NCBI GenBank assembly: GCA_964629475.1
Contig: CAZVQW010000015.1
Location: 10,544 to 74,543 of the forward strand
DNA length: 64,000 bases
Direction of reading: 5' to 3'
Source: SMWD01 sp964629475
GTDB lineage: Bacteria > Pseudomonadota > Gammaproteobacteria > Steroidobacterales > GCA-2729495
The notes beneath the pieces are model-generated. The model saw only the letters and a list, made by a program, of their open reading frames with translations. It made no database searches and had not been told where the DNA came from. The stretch's first letter is position 1; every line of letters starts with the position of its first letter. This document shows positions 44,112 to 52,513 of the stretch, piece after piece. Made by a program: the position numbers and the translations under genes.

Positions 44112-46205
44112 CTACTGACTGAGCGTCAGCTGTTGCACGTTTTGCGTGTCTTCGAGGACGACGTCCTGCATCTGGATGTAATTGCCCTGAATCAGGCTAA
44201 TGCCGAGTTGCCAGAGAGTGGCCATCGTATTTGCGTCTTCGATACGTTCGGCGATCGTCTTGATGCCGAGACTGTCCGCGGCACGTGCGAGATCTTTGAC
44301 TGTTTTTTGTGCTTGCGGTTCGCGGTGGAGGCCTTGCATCAGGCTACCGTCGATCTTCATATAATCCATCGGCACATGGTTCAGGACCTGGTCAGAATCA
44401 CGTCCCGTGCCAAGGTGATCGATCGCGAAAAGGAAACTGTCTGAACGCAGGGCTTCAGCAATGATCTTGGTCTGTTTCAGGAATTGAACCGCGACCTCTT
44501 CGTTTACCTGAAAACATATCTTTGCGGGATTGACTTGCGAATTATTAATACGCACCTTGAGCCAGTCGAGCAAGGTATCGTCATTGATTGAATCGGCCGA
44601 CAGGCGCAGGAATACCAGCGTCGGATCTTTGGCCTTGCAAAATGACAATGAAGCGCCGATAACCCAGCGATCGACATTTTTGATCATGCCGGCCCGCTCG
44701 GCTGCAGAGATAAATTCGCTGGCAAGCACGGCATCACCAAGCTCATCGATCATCTGGACGCGCGTATCGAAGATGCCGTCGATTTCTTCCGTCAGTCCGG
44801 TAATCGGTTGGTGGACGAGCCGGAGTCGATTCTGCATCAGCGCATTGCGCAGCCGCGGCACCCAAAGTGCGTCTGAGGCTCGTATTGCCTGCGTTTCGTC
44901 TGTGTCGGTACTGAGATGTACACGATTTCCTCCGGCATCACGGCCGGCACGGCATGCTTTCTCAACGTCGTTCAGCAGTTCGGCCGTCGTTAGTTCGGCG
45001 CAGCTGACTTCCGACAGACCGATCGTACACGTCAGTGATGTCGATTGACTGTCGACCTCGAAGACATTGCCCAGGATTTCCTTGCGCAGCTGCTCGGCCC
45101 AGATTTCGATGTCATTCATCGTGCCGCGTTCGAGCAGAGCAATGAACATCGTGCCGCCGAATCTACCGTACAGGTCTGTCGGTAGCATAAAATCCTTGAG
45201 TAATTCAGCCAGACGCGTCAGCAGCTTCTCGGTGGCCAGCATGCCGATATCGTCGTGAACACGAGCAAAGTTGTCCGGTCGAAGGTACATGACAGCGCGG
45301 ACACCGCCTGAAAGTGGCTTTTTCAGGCGTTCTTCGACTTTGTCGATAAAATAGTGGCGATGATAGAAGCCGGTTACCGGATCTTTGAACAGGGCCTGTT
45401 CGAGAAGCTGCTCAGGATTGCTGTCCACGGCTTGTTCGCCGGCCACGACGATCCGGACCGCGGGGTCACCTTCGATGGTGACTCTTTCGAGACCGATCTC
45501 TACCGGCACCTGCGAACCATCGGCATGCAGGCCGGTCATTTTCAGCGGTGTGTCGTCCCATTTCTGTTTCAGGCACGCAACCAGCGCCCCCTTGATCATG
45601 GGGTGATCGGATTCCGTGCAGCAATCCATAAAAGGCATATTGATGATTGCCTGCGGGTCGCTGTAACCGAACAATTCGGCCCACTGTGGATTGGCCGTGA
45701 CAATGATGCCTTCCTGTACATCGGCAATCGCCTCAGACGACCCCTGCATCAGTGTTTTGAGTTCCTGTCGATACTGTTGTGCCGATGAGGCGACGCCAGC
45801 GAGTGTGGCTTTGAGCCTGAAGGCCGCGAGCTCACGGCTGACAACGGCCTGAAAACGGTTTCGGTGGGTCAGTGAGACGACGTCATGTGCACCGGATTCC
45901 ATGGCCTCGGCAATTGCCTGTTCATCGATCTTATTACGTGCGAGCAGCAGAGTCGGGACCGGGTTTTTCTTTCTTAAACGCTCGACGATTGCCGTGAGTT
46001 CATCGGGTCTTTCGTCGGCAAAATAGATCAGGAGTTCGGGGTGAGTGTTGTCGAGCGCATCATCGAGTTCATTGAGATGCTCTACACGCACGCAATGTAC
46101 CGGGTGACCGGCCCGTCTGAGGATGTTGTTGACCGCTGAAAGATTTTCGTCCTGACGAGAATATATGACGAGCGGTACAGCAGCTAAATCAGGCAAAGCG
46201 GACAT
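44112..46205 (-). CDS. FimX-like REC-PAS-GGDEF-EAL protein with degenerate catalytic motifs
   Basis: 697 residues. Domains: a receiver-like N-terminus (about 1-125) with no clear phospho-acceptor; PAS (about 150-260, including DVQEGIIVTANPQWAELFGY); GGDEF-type (about 285-435) with GGDEF replaced by FGGTMF; EAL-type (about 465-690), where the EAL motif reads FDT (IDGIFDTRVQMIDELG) and the DDFGTG loop reads IDHLGTG. This matches FimX, the c-di-GMP-binding, non-catalytic protein that controls twitching motility in Pseudomonas and Xanthomonas. The next gene on the same strand is FimV-like, which supports a pilus role. An AAGG sits just before ATG 46205. FimX assignment is by architecture and motif loss, not by alignment. 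Confidence 0.86.
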   Translation of the reverse strand: MSALPDLAAVPLVIYSRQDENLSAVNNILRRAGHPVHCVRVEHLNELDDALDNTHPELLIYFADERPDELTAIVERLRKKNPVPTLLLARNKIDEQAIAEAMESGAHDVVSLTHRNRFQAVVSRELAAFRLKATLAGVASSAQQYRQELKTLMQGSSEAIADVQEGIIVTANPQWAELFGYSDPQAIINMPFMDCCTESDHPMIKGALVACLKQKWDDTPLKMTGLHADGSQVPVEIGLERVTIEGDPAVRIVVAGEQAVDSNPEQLLEQALFKDPVTGFYHRHYFIDKVEERLKKPLSGGVRAVMYLRPDNFARVHDDIGMLATEKLLTRLAELLKDFMLPTDLYGRFGGTMFIALLERGTMNDIEIWAEQLRKEILGNVFEVDSQSTSLTCTIGLSEVSCAELTTAELLNDVEKACRAGRDAGGNRVHLSTDTDETQAIRASDALWVPRLRNALMQNRLRLVHQPITGLTEEIDGIFDTRVQMIDELGDAVLASEFISAAERAGMIKNVDRWVIGASLSFCKAKDPTLVFLRLSADSINDDTLLDWLKVRINNSQVNPAKICFQVNEEVAVQFLKQTKIIAEALRSDSFLFAIDHLGTGRDSDQVLNHVPMDYMKIDGSLMQGLHREPQAQKTVKDLARAADSLGIKTIAERIEDANTMATLWQLGISLIQGNYIQMQDVVLEDTQNVQQLTLSQ

Positions 46206-46437
46206 CCTTGTGCAGAGTCTTTTGGGTGCTGGATAACGGAGTTTTGTTTCCGGCTGGTGGAGATTTTAACGACGACCGGTTGGGATTATGTGACCAGCGT
46301 CTGAGTTATGTGGAGGGGTATTTATTATGTAGAAGCCGCGCCGGGATTATGTTTTATGGTGGGGTTGGTTGTTGTTGGATTGTGTTTTTCAGGGGTAAGT
46401 TGGGGGGGTAAGTTGTAATTTTAGTTTTTCCAAGACC

Positions 46438-46553
46438 GGCCTTTTGTGCCGGGTATATCCCTCGGAAACGCCGCTATCCTTGTTTATTCCTGATTCAAAG
46501 GACCATGTGTCGCGCCTGAATGTTTCCGAGAGATATACCCGGCACAAAAGGCC
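46438..46553. repeat. Foldback 1: 32-bp inverted repeat
   Basis: Arms 46438-46469 and 46522-46553 are complementary at 31 of 32 positions, around a 52-bp centre. Each arm carries the block TAT-ATC-CCTCGGAAAC near its inner end, also found in foldback 2. The transcript from either strand would form a very stable long hairpin. Confidence 0.95.
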
Positions 46554-46610
46554 TTCGACACATCGTGGTTCGCGCACCAATTATCTGTCTTCGTTCCACT
46601 ACAGTGTCGA

Positions 46611-46748
46611 GGTCTTTTCCGTCTTCTATCTCTCGGAAACTGTCGCCAACAGGCGCCCGAAGGAAGTGCCCTTGGGGTGGATGGCGGCGCCAAGCCTACA
46701 GGGATGTATTCACGGTGTGTCTCCGAGAGATAGAAGACGGAAAAGACC
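46611..46748. repeat. Foldback 2: 30-bp inverted repeat related to foldback 1
   Basis: Arms 46611-46640 and 46719-46748 are complementary at 29 of 30 positions, around a 78-bp centre that contains two GGCGCC palindromes (46652-46657, 46686-46691) and the block ACAGGGATGTATTCACGG. Inner arm ends (TATCTCTCGGAAAC) resemble foldback 1. The block looks like a dispersed gammaproteobacterial intergenic repeat, from memory only. Confidence 0.9.
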
Positions 46749-46778
46749 GTCCAGGGAAAGATCAAACAGAAACAAAGA

Positions 46779-46806
46779 ATCGCGGCCTGAAACTACTCCC
46801 ACGATT
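46779..46806. repeat. Decayed REP-like half next to foldback 2
   Basis: AATCGCGGCCTGAAACTACT, continuing CCCACGA, resembles one arm of the REP palindrome at 27665 with several changes. Read on the minus strand it continues into foldback 2 in the same order as the repeat at 63909-64000. Confidence 0.5.
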
Positions 46807-46825
46807 AGTTCGATGGGTATCGTTC

Positions 46826-47857
46826 TTACAGCAAGCCGTGTACGGATTTCTTGGCGGATGCGCCGGGGATTTCTCTGACCAGGCGGGGGACGAGGTAGCC
46901 GGGCAGGCGGTTGGCTACGGCGTCGATTAACTCGATTGCCCGGGTATCTTCGACATTGAAGTGTGCGGCGCCAGTGACCGGGTCGAGTTGATGCAGATAG
47001 TAGGGCAGGACGCCGATTTCGAACAGGCGTTCGCCGAGTTCGGTGAGTGTGTCCACCGAGTCATTGACGCCGCGTAGCAGGACGGATTGGTTGAGAACAA
47101 TTGCGCCGTTGTCGGTTAGAGCTGACACGGCAGCGGCAGCGGCGTCATCGATCTCCCGGGCATGATTGCAATGGATAACGACGATGACGGGTAGCGGGCA
47201 GGTCGTGATGAGTTTTAGCAGCTGCGCATCGATGCGTTCGGGCAGGACGACAGGTATGCGCGTGTGGATACGAATACGCCGGATGTGTCCAATTCGTGTT
47301 AGCGCCTCTAGCAGTGTCGCGAGTTTGTCGTTGGTTAGCGTTAAAGGATCGCCGCCGCTCAGAATGACTTCTTCAATGCCCGGGTCCGCTGTGAGTGCTT
47401 CGAAGGCTACCTGAAATTCACGGCGAGACAGGGAGCCGCCTGCGTACGGGTAGGCGCGCCGAAAGCAATAGCGGCAGTGGATTGCGCAAGCGCCGGTGAC
47501 GATCAGCAGTGCGCGTCCCGCATACTTTTGTAGTAACCCCGGCACGATCGAGCTGTCGAGATCTCCCACAGGGTCATTCGAATAACCGTCAACGACCTGT
47601 GATTCATCGGCGGTTGGCAGGACCTGGCGTAGCAGCGGGTCGTTGGGATCGCCCGATTGCATGCGGCCCACAAAGCCGCGCGGCACACGTAGCGGGAACG
47701 TCTGTGCCGAGACGGCGTCGTCCGGGGCGAGCCCTAATGCAGCGAGCAATGCATCGCTGCGGCTGAAGGCACGCGACATCGTCGTGTGCCAGTTCAGATC
47801 GGCCGGCGATGTGTCGTGGCCGGGCGTTTCGGCTGCGGGTGTTGCCATACGTTTCAC
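46826..47857 (-). CDS. epmB: EF-P lysine 2,3-aminomutase EpmB
   Basis: 343 residues. Radical SAM enzyme with the cysteine cluster in GACAIHCRYCFRRAYPYAG, HSGGDPLT-like region (EEVILSGGDPLTLTNDKLA) and the PLP lysine region near the C-terminus. It turns alpha-lysine into beta-lysine for attachment to EF-P. It is divergent from efp with about 84 bp between. The frame opens with GTG at 47857; ATG 47848 (MATPAAETPG) is an alternative. Confidence 0.95.
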   Translation of the reverse strand: MKRMATPAAETPGHDTSPADLNWHTTMSRAFSRSDALLAALGLAPDDAVSAQTFPLRVPRGFVGRMQSGDPNDPLLRQVLPTADESQVVDGYSNDPVGDLDSSIVPGLLQKYAGRALLIVTGACAIHCRYCFRRAYPYAGGSLSRREFQVAFEALTADPGIEEVILSGGDPLTLTNDKLATLLEALTRIGHIRRIRIHTRIPVVLPERIDAQLLKLITTCPLPVIVVIHCNHAREIDDAAAAAVSALTDNGAIVLNQSVLLRGVNDSVDTLTELGERLFEIGVLPYYLHQLDPVTGAAHFNVEDTRAIELIDAVANRLPGYLVPRLVREIPGASAKKSVHGLL

Positions 47858-47894
47858 ATTGCGACTTCGGGGGAGGCTACAATAGCCTATTCTT

Positions 47895-47915
47895 ATCGGT
47901 TATTTGTTAGCCGAT
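47895..47915. promoter_or_regulatory. Inverted repeat in the epmB-efp divergent promoter
   Basis: ATCGGTTA-TTTGT-TAGCCGAT: 8-bp arms matching at 7 of 8 positions, 27 bp before the efp start and just after a possible -10 (TACAAT, 47878-47883). It could be an operator or a leader hairpin. Confidence 0.35.
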
Positions 47916-47941
47916 TATGACAGTGTGGCGGCAAGGATTTT

Positions 47942-48508
47942 ATGGCAACGTTTAATACTAATGAGTTTCGCTCCGGGTTGAAGATCATCATCGATGGTGA
48001 CCCGTGCGCGATCGTTGAAAATGAGTTTGTAAAACCGGGTAAAGGTCAGGCTTTCAACCGGGTCAGGATTCGCAACCTGAAGACCGGTCGGGTCGTCGAG
48101 CGCACATTCAAGTCCGGGGAGTCTGTCGAGGCTGCCGATGTCGTCGAACTGGATATGCAGTATCTGTATGCCGATGGTGAATTATGGCATTTCATGGATC
48201 CGGCGTCGTATGAGCAGTTCGCTGCCGGGGAAGCGGCGGTCGCCGATGCGAAGTTGTGGCTCAAGGAAGAGGATACGTGCAAGCTGACGTTGTGGAATAA
48301 CGAACCATTGCTCGTCGAGGCACCGAATTTCGTGGAACTCGTTATCGTGGAGACGGACCCGGGGTTACGTGGCGACACGGCCCAGGGCGGCATCAAGCCG
48401 GCCAAGCTGGAAACCGGGGCTGTGGTGCGGGTGCCGTTGTTTATCGAAGAGGGGGAGAAGATTCGGTGTGATACGCGGTCGAAGGAGTATGTTTCGCGCG
48501 TTAAATAG
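47942..48508 (+). CDS. efp: Translation elongation factor P
   Basis: 188 residues in three beta-barrel domains. The modified lysine lies in EFVKPGKGQAFNRVRIRN near residue 34, which is the site beta-lysylated in EpmA/EpmB-type bacteria. C-terminal signature VRVPLFIEEGEKIRCDTRS is intact. It rescues ribosomes stalled at polyproline. Flanked by both modification genes, confirming the beta-lysylation pathway. ATG 47942 has a GCAAGGA-type ribosome site. Confidence 0.98.
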   Translation: MATFNTNEFRSGLKIIIDGDPCAIVENEFVKPGKGQAFNRVRIRNLKTGRVVERTFKSGESVEAADVVELDMQYLYADGELWHFMDPASYEQFAAGEAAVADAKLWLKEEDTCKLTLWNNEPLLVEAPNFVELVIVETDPGLRGDTAQGGIKPAKLETGAVVRVPLFIEEGEKIRCDTRSKEYVSRVK

Positions 48509-48524
48509 CGGTCGTTTTAGTTGA

Positions 48525-49505
48525 TCACAAAGCAAAGCTGACGGCTTGATCAATATGTTGCAGGCCGCAGGCGGTCATGACGAGGCGGTCGAAGCCGACG
48601 GCGACACCACTGCATTCGGGAAGTCCGTGGTCGAGTGCGGCGAGCAGGGCCTGGTCCGGTTTTATGGCAGGCAGACCGGCGGTGTGACGCCGTTCGAGGT
48701 CTGATTCAAATCGCCGCCGTTGTTCTGCGGCATCTGTCAGTTCGCGATAGCCGTTGGCTAATTCCATGCCAGCAAAAAATACCTCAAAGCGTTCGGCGAG
48801 TTCGGGCTCATTCGGGTCGAGGCGTGCGAGTGCGGCCTGGTTTGCCGGGAAATGATGAATGACTGATAACCGGTCGGATGCGAGGCCGGGTATTACGACA
48901 TGGCTCATCAGCAGGTCCAGCCAGGCGTTACGATCAGCACCGATGCGCTGGCGCAGATCCGGTGTGACCGTTTCGATCATTCGTTCGGCGCAGTTGGCCA
49001 GCTGACCGGCGTCAGCCTCCAGCGGATCGACCTGGCATGTATCGAGAAGAATGTCGCGATAACGGTATTGGTCCACGGCAACCGCTGGTGTTTTGCAGAT
49101 CTCGCGGATGAAGGTGCAGGTTTCTGCCATGATGTCGTCGAGCGTTGTGCCGCATCGATACCATTCGACCATCGTGAATTCCGGCTGATGTCTGGCGCCG
49201 ATCTCGTGGTCGCGAAACACCTTGCAGATCTGGTAGATGTCCGGCGCACCCGATGCCAGCAGGCGTTTCATCGCATATTCCGGTGAGGTGTGCAGGAAGT
49301 ACGGGCTGTCGCCACGGGCTGCAACACGTGTTGTCAGGCTGGCAATATGTGGATCCGATACGCCGTTGCCCGTCAGGGCCGGGGTTTCGACTTCGAGTAT
49401 TGAACGCGCGGCAAAAAATTCCCTTGCGAGTTGCAGCATGTGCGCCCGCCGTTCGAGGACATCACGCTTGGCCGTCGGTATCCAGTTCACCTCGTCGGTG
49501 ATCAT
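48525..49505 (-). CDS. epmA: EF-P--(R)-beta-lysine ligase EpmA
   Basis: 326 residues, a truncated class II lysyl-tRNA-synthetase-like enzyme without an anticodon-binding domain: FFAARSILEVETPALTGNGV, FRDHEIGARHQPEFTMVEWY and GVAVGFDRLVMTACG motifs. It transfers beta-lysine onto the EF-P lysine. Overlaps the psd stop by 4 bp (ATGA at 49502-49505), so it is translated with psd. Confidence 0.96.
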   Translation of the reverse strand: MITDEVNWIPTAKRDVLERRAHMLQLAREFFAARSILEVETPALTGNGVSDPHIASLTTRVAARGDSPYFLHTSPEYAMKRLLASGAPDIYQICKVFRDHEIGARHQPEFTMVEWYRCGTTLDDIMAETCTFIREICKTPAVAVDQYRYRDILLDTCQVDPLEADAGQLANCAERMIETVTPDLRQRIGADRNAWLDLLMSHVVIPGLASDRLSVIHHFPANQAALARLDPNEPELAERFEVFFAGMELANGYRELTDAAEQRRRFESDLERRHTAGLPAIKPDQALLAALDHGLPECSGVAVGFDRLVMTACGLQHIDQAVSFAL

Positions 49506-50356
49506 AATGTACCGATGCGGCGCCCGACGGTCAGCGTGCTGTGTGGCTGCAGCGGCTGATCCCAGGCCACGGCATCCTTCGGGAAGAGGATGATGACCGT
49601 CGAGCCGAGATTAAAATGACCGATGTAATCACCCTTGTTAAATGATGGCGCAGTCCTGGCGTTATAGGCTTTGTGCAATGGTTCATCGCTGCGCAGAATT
49701 TCGCCGGCCCATTCAGTACTGATGCTGGCGACGTTCATTGCGCCGACGAAGACGAGCCAGTACGGTCCGTGCCTGCCGTCGAACAGGCAAGCGACACGCT
49801 CGTTTCGGGCAAATAAACCCGGGATCGAGTCGGCCGTCACCCGATTGACCGAAAACCGCGTGCCCAGCATGAAGTGCATGCGGCGCAGTGTCCCGTCGAG
49901 CGGTGCATGGACGCGATGATAGTTGTGCGGGGCGAGATAGATCGTCAAAAATGCGCCGCCGTCGAACGGTTCGATGTCGGCTGGTTCGGCGCCGAGCAGT
50001 TCGGCGGCCGTAAACGTCATGCCTTTGGCCTGCAGCATGCGGCTGTCCGTGATTCGTCCGACCTGTTGCACCGTTCCGTCGGCGGGACTGCAGATGCTGC
50101 GCGGATCTGTATCGATCGGTCGGGCGCCGGGTTTCAGTTCACGTGTGAAGAAGTCGTTAAAGCTTGGGTAATCTATGGCGCGGGCGGCATCCATTTCGGT
50201 TTCATCAATGTCGAACAGGCGCGTGAACGACCGGATCAGCGAATTTTTCAGCCAGGTGCACCGGCTGCGCGCCAGCCGGTGGGTCAGTGACCCGATCAGG
50301 CGCGCCGGCAGGATGTGCTGCATGCCAACGAACAGTTTGTCGGTGAGGGTGCTCAA
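49502..50356 (-). CDS. psd: Phosphatidylserine decarboxylase
   Basis: 284 residues starting at TTG 50356 (MSTLTDKLFVGMQHILPARL), which restores the normal family length; ATG 50323 would start at MQHILP. The self-cleavage site that forms the pyruvoyl group is in HFNLGSTVIILFPKD. LAPHNYHRVHAPLDGTLRR and the AGEILRSDEPLHKAYN region are also present. It makes phosphatidylethanolamine at the inner membrane. psd-epmA is a frequent pair in gammaproteobacteria. Confidence 0.95.
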   Translation of the reverse strand: MSTLTDKLFVGMQHILPARLIGSLTHRLARSRCTWLKNSLIRSFTRLFDIDETEMDAARAIDYPSFNDFFTRELKPGARPIDTDPRSICSPADGTVQQVGRITDSRMLQAKGMTFTAAELLGAEPADIEPFDGGAFLTIYLAPHNYHRVHAPLDGTLRRMHFMLGTRFSVNRVTADSIPGLFARNERVACLFDGRHGPYWLVFVGAMNVASISTEWAGEILRSDEPLHKAYNARTAPSFNKGDYIGHFNLGSTVIILFPKDAVAWDQPLQPHSTLTVGRRIGTL

Positions 50357-50415
50357 TGGGTTGTTTTATTGCTCGTGCAGGGGAGCATAATGCCGTTTCT
50401 GTAGCAGGCGACACA

Positions 50416-51327
50416 ATGGTTACACAAAACGAATATTCCCCAACGGTCGGCGGCATGATCGAATGGTGTGCGCATGAACTGGAGCAGGGCGGCGTTTATT
50501 GTGGCCACGGCACCGATAATGCTGTTGACGAGGCGGCCAGCCTGGTATTTGGTGTCGCCTGCCTGGATCATGCGGCAGCGGTTGCCGATCCGGAGGCGGT
50601 CTATGCGCGTGTACTGCCGCCGGAGGTCCTGACGTCGATCGGCGGCATGTTGCGCCGGCGCATCGACGAGCGAGTGCCGCTACCCTACTTATTAAAAGAA
50701 GCATGGTTTGCCGGCCTGTCTTTCTATGTAGATGAGCGAGTCCTTGTGCCGCGCTCGCCCTTTGCCGAACTGATTGCGGCACGGTTCGAGCCGTGGCTCG
50801 AAGCGGCCCGGGTTACGCGCATCCTCGATATTGGCACCGGCAGCGGCTGTATCGCAATCGCACTGGCGCTGGCGTTCCCGGACAGCCGTATCGTAGCCGG
50901 TGACCTGATGGCCGATGCACTTGCGGTCGCACGTATCAATGTCGAGCGGCATGATGTGGCAGGACGAGTCGAACTCGTACAATCGGATCTGTTCGAGCGG
51001 ATTTCCGGATCATTTGATCTGATCGTCAGTAATCCACCGTACGTACCGCAGGATGAGGCGGCTGAATTGCCGCGCGAGTACGACCATGAACCGGTTGTCG
51101 CGCTGGCCAGTGGCGCCGATGGTCTGGATTCATCGCGGCGTATCCTGCAAGATGCAGCCCGATACCTGACCATCGATGGCATGCTCGCAATCGAGGTCGG
51201 CGCCGGTACTGAGGCATTTGAAGCGGCATTTCCGACGCTTGGATTTATTTGGCCGGAATTCGAATTTGGCGGTGAAGGTATCGCATTGATTTCGGCCACT
51301 GAACTTCGGACTCAACTGGACTTATAA
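50416..51327 (+). CDS. prmB: Ribosomal protein L3 N5-glutamine methyltransferase
   Basis: About 303 residues from ATG 50416 (MVTQNEYSPTVGGMIEW); the frame continues upstream to an ATG at 50356 that overlaps psd, not used. SAM-dependent methyltransferase with ILDIGTGSGCIAIALALA (motif I) and the SNPPYV active-site motif. PrmB, rather than HemK/PrmC, is favoured by the N-terminal domain and by the position before aroC, which is the usual place. It methylates Gln150 of ribosomal protein L3. Divergent from psd. Confidence 0.92.
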   Translation: MVTQNEYSPTVGGMIEWCAHELEQGGVYCGHGTDNAVDEAASLVFGVACLDHAAAVADPEAVYARVLPPEVLTSIGGMLRRRIDERVPLPYLLKEAWFAGLSFYVDERVLVPRSPFAELIAARFEPWLEAARVTRILDIGTGSGCIAIALALAFPDSRIVAGDLMADALAVARINVERHDVAGRVELVQSDLFERISGSFDLIVSNPPYVPQDEAAELPREYDHEPVVALASGADGLDSSRRILQDAARYLTIDGMLAIEVGAGTEAFEAAFPTLGFIWPEFEFGGEGIALISATELRTQLDL

Positions 51328-51352
51328 ATTACATATAAAATATACTGTAATT
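51327..51352. promoter_or_regulatory. A+T-rich promoter region with inverted repeat upstream of aroC
   Basis: The 53-bp gap between prmB and aroC is almost pure A+T in a G+C-rich background. It contains 7-bp inverted arms AATTACA (51327-51333) and TGTAATT (51346-51352) separated by 12 bp. It could be a promoter with an operator for a dimeric regulator, or a weak transcript end for prmB. Confidence 0.4.
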
Positions 51353-51380
51353 AATTGATATAACAGATATTATAATTATT

Positions 51381-52466
51381 ATGTCAGGCAACTCAATCGG
51401 CAAGCTGTTCACGGTTACGACGTTCGGCGAGAGTCATGGACCCGCCCTGGGCGGTATTGTCGATGGCTGTCCGCCCGGAATGGCACTGTCCGCGACAGAT
51501 ATGCAGAAGGATCTGGAGCGGCGCCGACCCGGTACGTCGCGCTTCACGACCCAGCGCAAGGAGCCTGATGAGGTGCGCATTCTGTCCGGCGTCATGGACG
51601 GTGTGACAACCGGCACGCCGATCGGGTTGCTTGTCGACAACCTCGATCAGCGCACGCGCGACTACGAGAAGATTAAGGATCGTTTCCGACCGGGTCATGC
51701 GGACTATTCCTATCAGCAGAAATACGGTTTTCGTGACTATCGTGGCGGCGGTCGTGCATCAGCGCGCGAAACCGTCATGCGGGTCGCGGCCGGCGGGATT
51801 GCGAAAAAATACCTGCGCGAGCAACTCGGTGTCGAGATTCGCGGTTATCTGCGGCAGCTCGGCCCGATGGTAATCGAACCCAGGGATCTCGATGAAACGG
51901 ACAATAATCCCTTTTTCTGCCCGGATCCCGATGTCGTCCCCGAGCTCGAGGCGTATATGATTGCCTTGCGCAAGGAAGGCAATTCGATTGGCGCCAGGAT
52001 CAATGTTGTTGCCAGCGGTGTGCCGGTTGGACTCGGCGAGCCGGTGTTCGATAAGATCGATGCCGAAATTGCCTACGCGATGATGAGCATCGGTGCCGTC
52101 AAGGGTGTGGAACTCGGTGCAGGCTTTCGGGCTGTTGCACAGAAAGGATCGGAGCATCGCGACGAGATCACGCCGGCCGGCTTCAGATCCAACTCTGCAG
52201 GCGGTACGCTGGGTGGCATCACGTCCGGCCAGGATGTGCTGGTCAGCATTGCACTGAAACCGACATCGAGTATCCAGCTACCCGGTGACACGATCGATGT
52301 TCACGGTAACCCGGTCGAGGTCATCACGACCGGTCGTCACGACCCGTGCGTCGGGCTGCGCGCCACTCCCATCGCTGAGGCGATGCTCGCGATCGTGCTG
52401 ATGGATCATTATCTGCGCCATCGGGGGCAGAACGCCGACGTGACCTGCGAAACACCGAAAGTTTAA
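51381..52466 (+). CDS. aroC: Chorismate synthase
   Basis: 361 residues. Signatures FTVTTFGESHGPALGGIVDG near the start, GRASARETVMRVAAGGIAKK in the middle and DPCVGLRATPIAEAM near the end are all complete. It forms chorismate from EPSP with reduced FMN, the last common step of aromatic synthesis. Length is normal. Confidence 0.98.
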   Translation: MSGNSIGKLFTVTTFGESHGPALGGIVDGCPPGMALSATDMQKDLERRRPGTSRFTTQRKEPDEVRILSGVMDGVTTGTPIGLLVDNLDQRTRDYEKIKDRFRPGHADYSYQQKYGFRDYRGGGRASARETVMRVAAGGIAKKYLREQLGVEIRGYLRQLGPMVIEPRDLDETDNNPFFCPDPDVVPELEAYMIALRKEGNSIGARINVVASGVPVGLGEPVFDKIDAEIAYAMMSIGAVKGVELGAGFRAVAQKGSEHRDEITPAGFRSNSAGGTLGGITSGQDVLVSIALKPTSSIQLPGDTIDVHGNPVEVITTGRHDPCVGLRATPIAEAMLAIVLMDHYLRHRGQNADVTCETPKV

Positions 52467-52513
52467 TCGCCGCAGGTCTGAACCCAACAAATACTGTCTT
52501 GACGGAATAGCAA

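Larger units (their letters stand above)
46206..46825. other. 620-bp non-coding region with nested inverted repeats
   Basis: No real gene; short frames here lie within repeat DNA. From left to right: the probable fimX-like promoter region (46206-46426); foldback 1 (46438-46553); a weaker foldback near 46554-46610; foldback 2 (46611-46748); and a decayed REP-like half (46779-46806). See the repeat entries. Confidence 0.7.

Noticed and set aside
46444..46930. Several open frames of 60-150 codons on both strands in the repeat region
   Set aside because: They run through the inverted repeats, have no family resemblance and mirror each other because of the palindromes.
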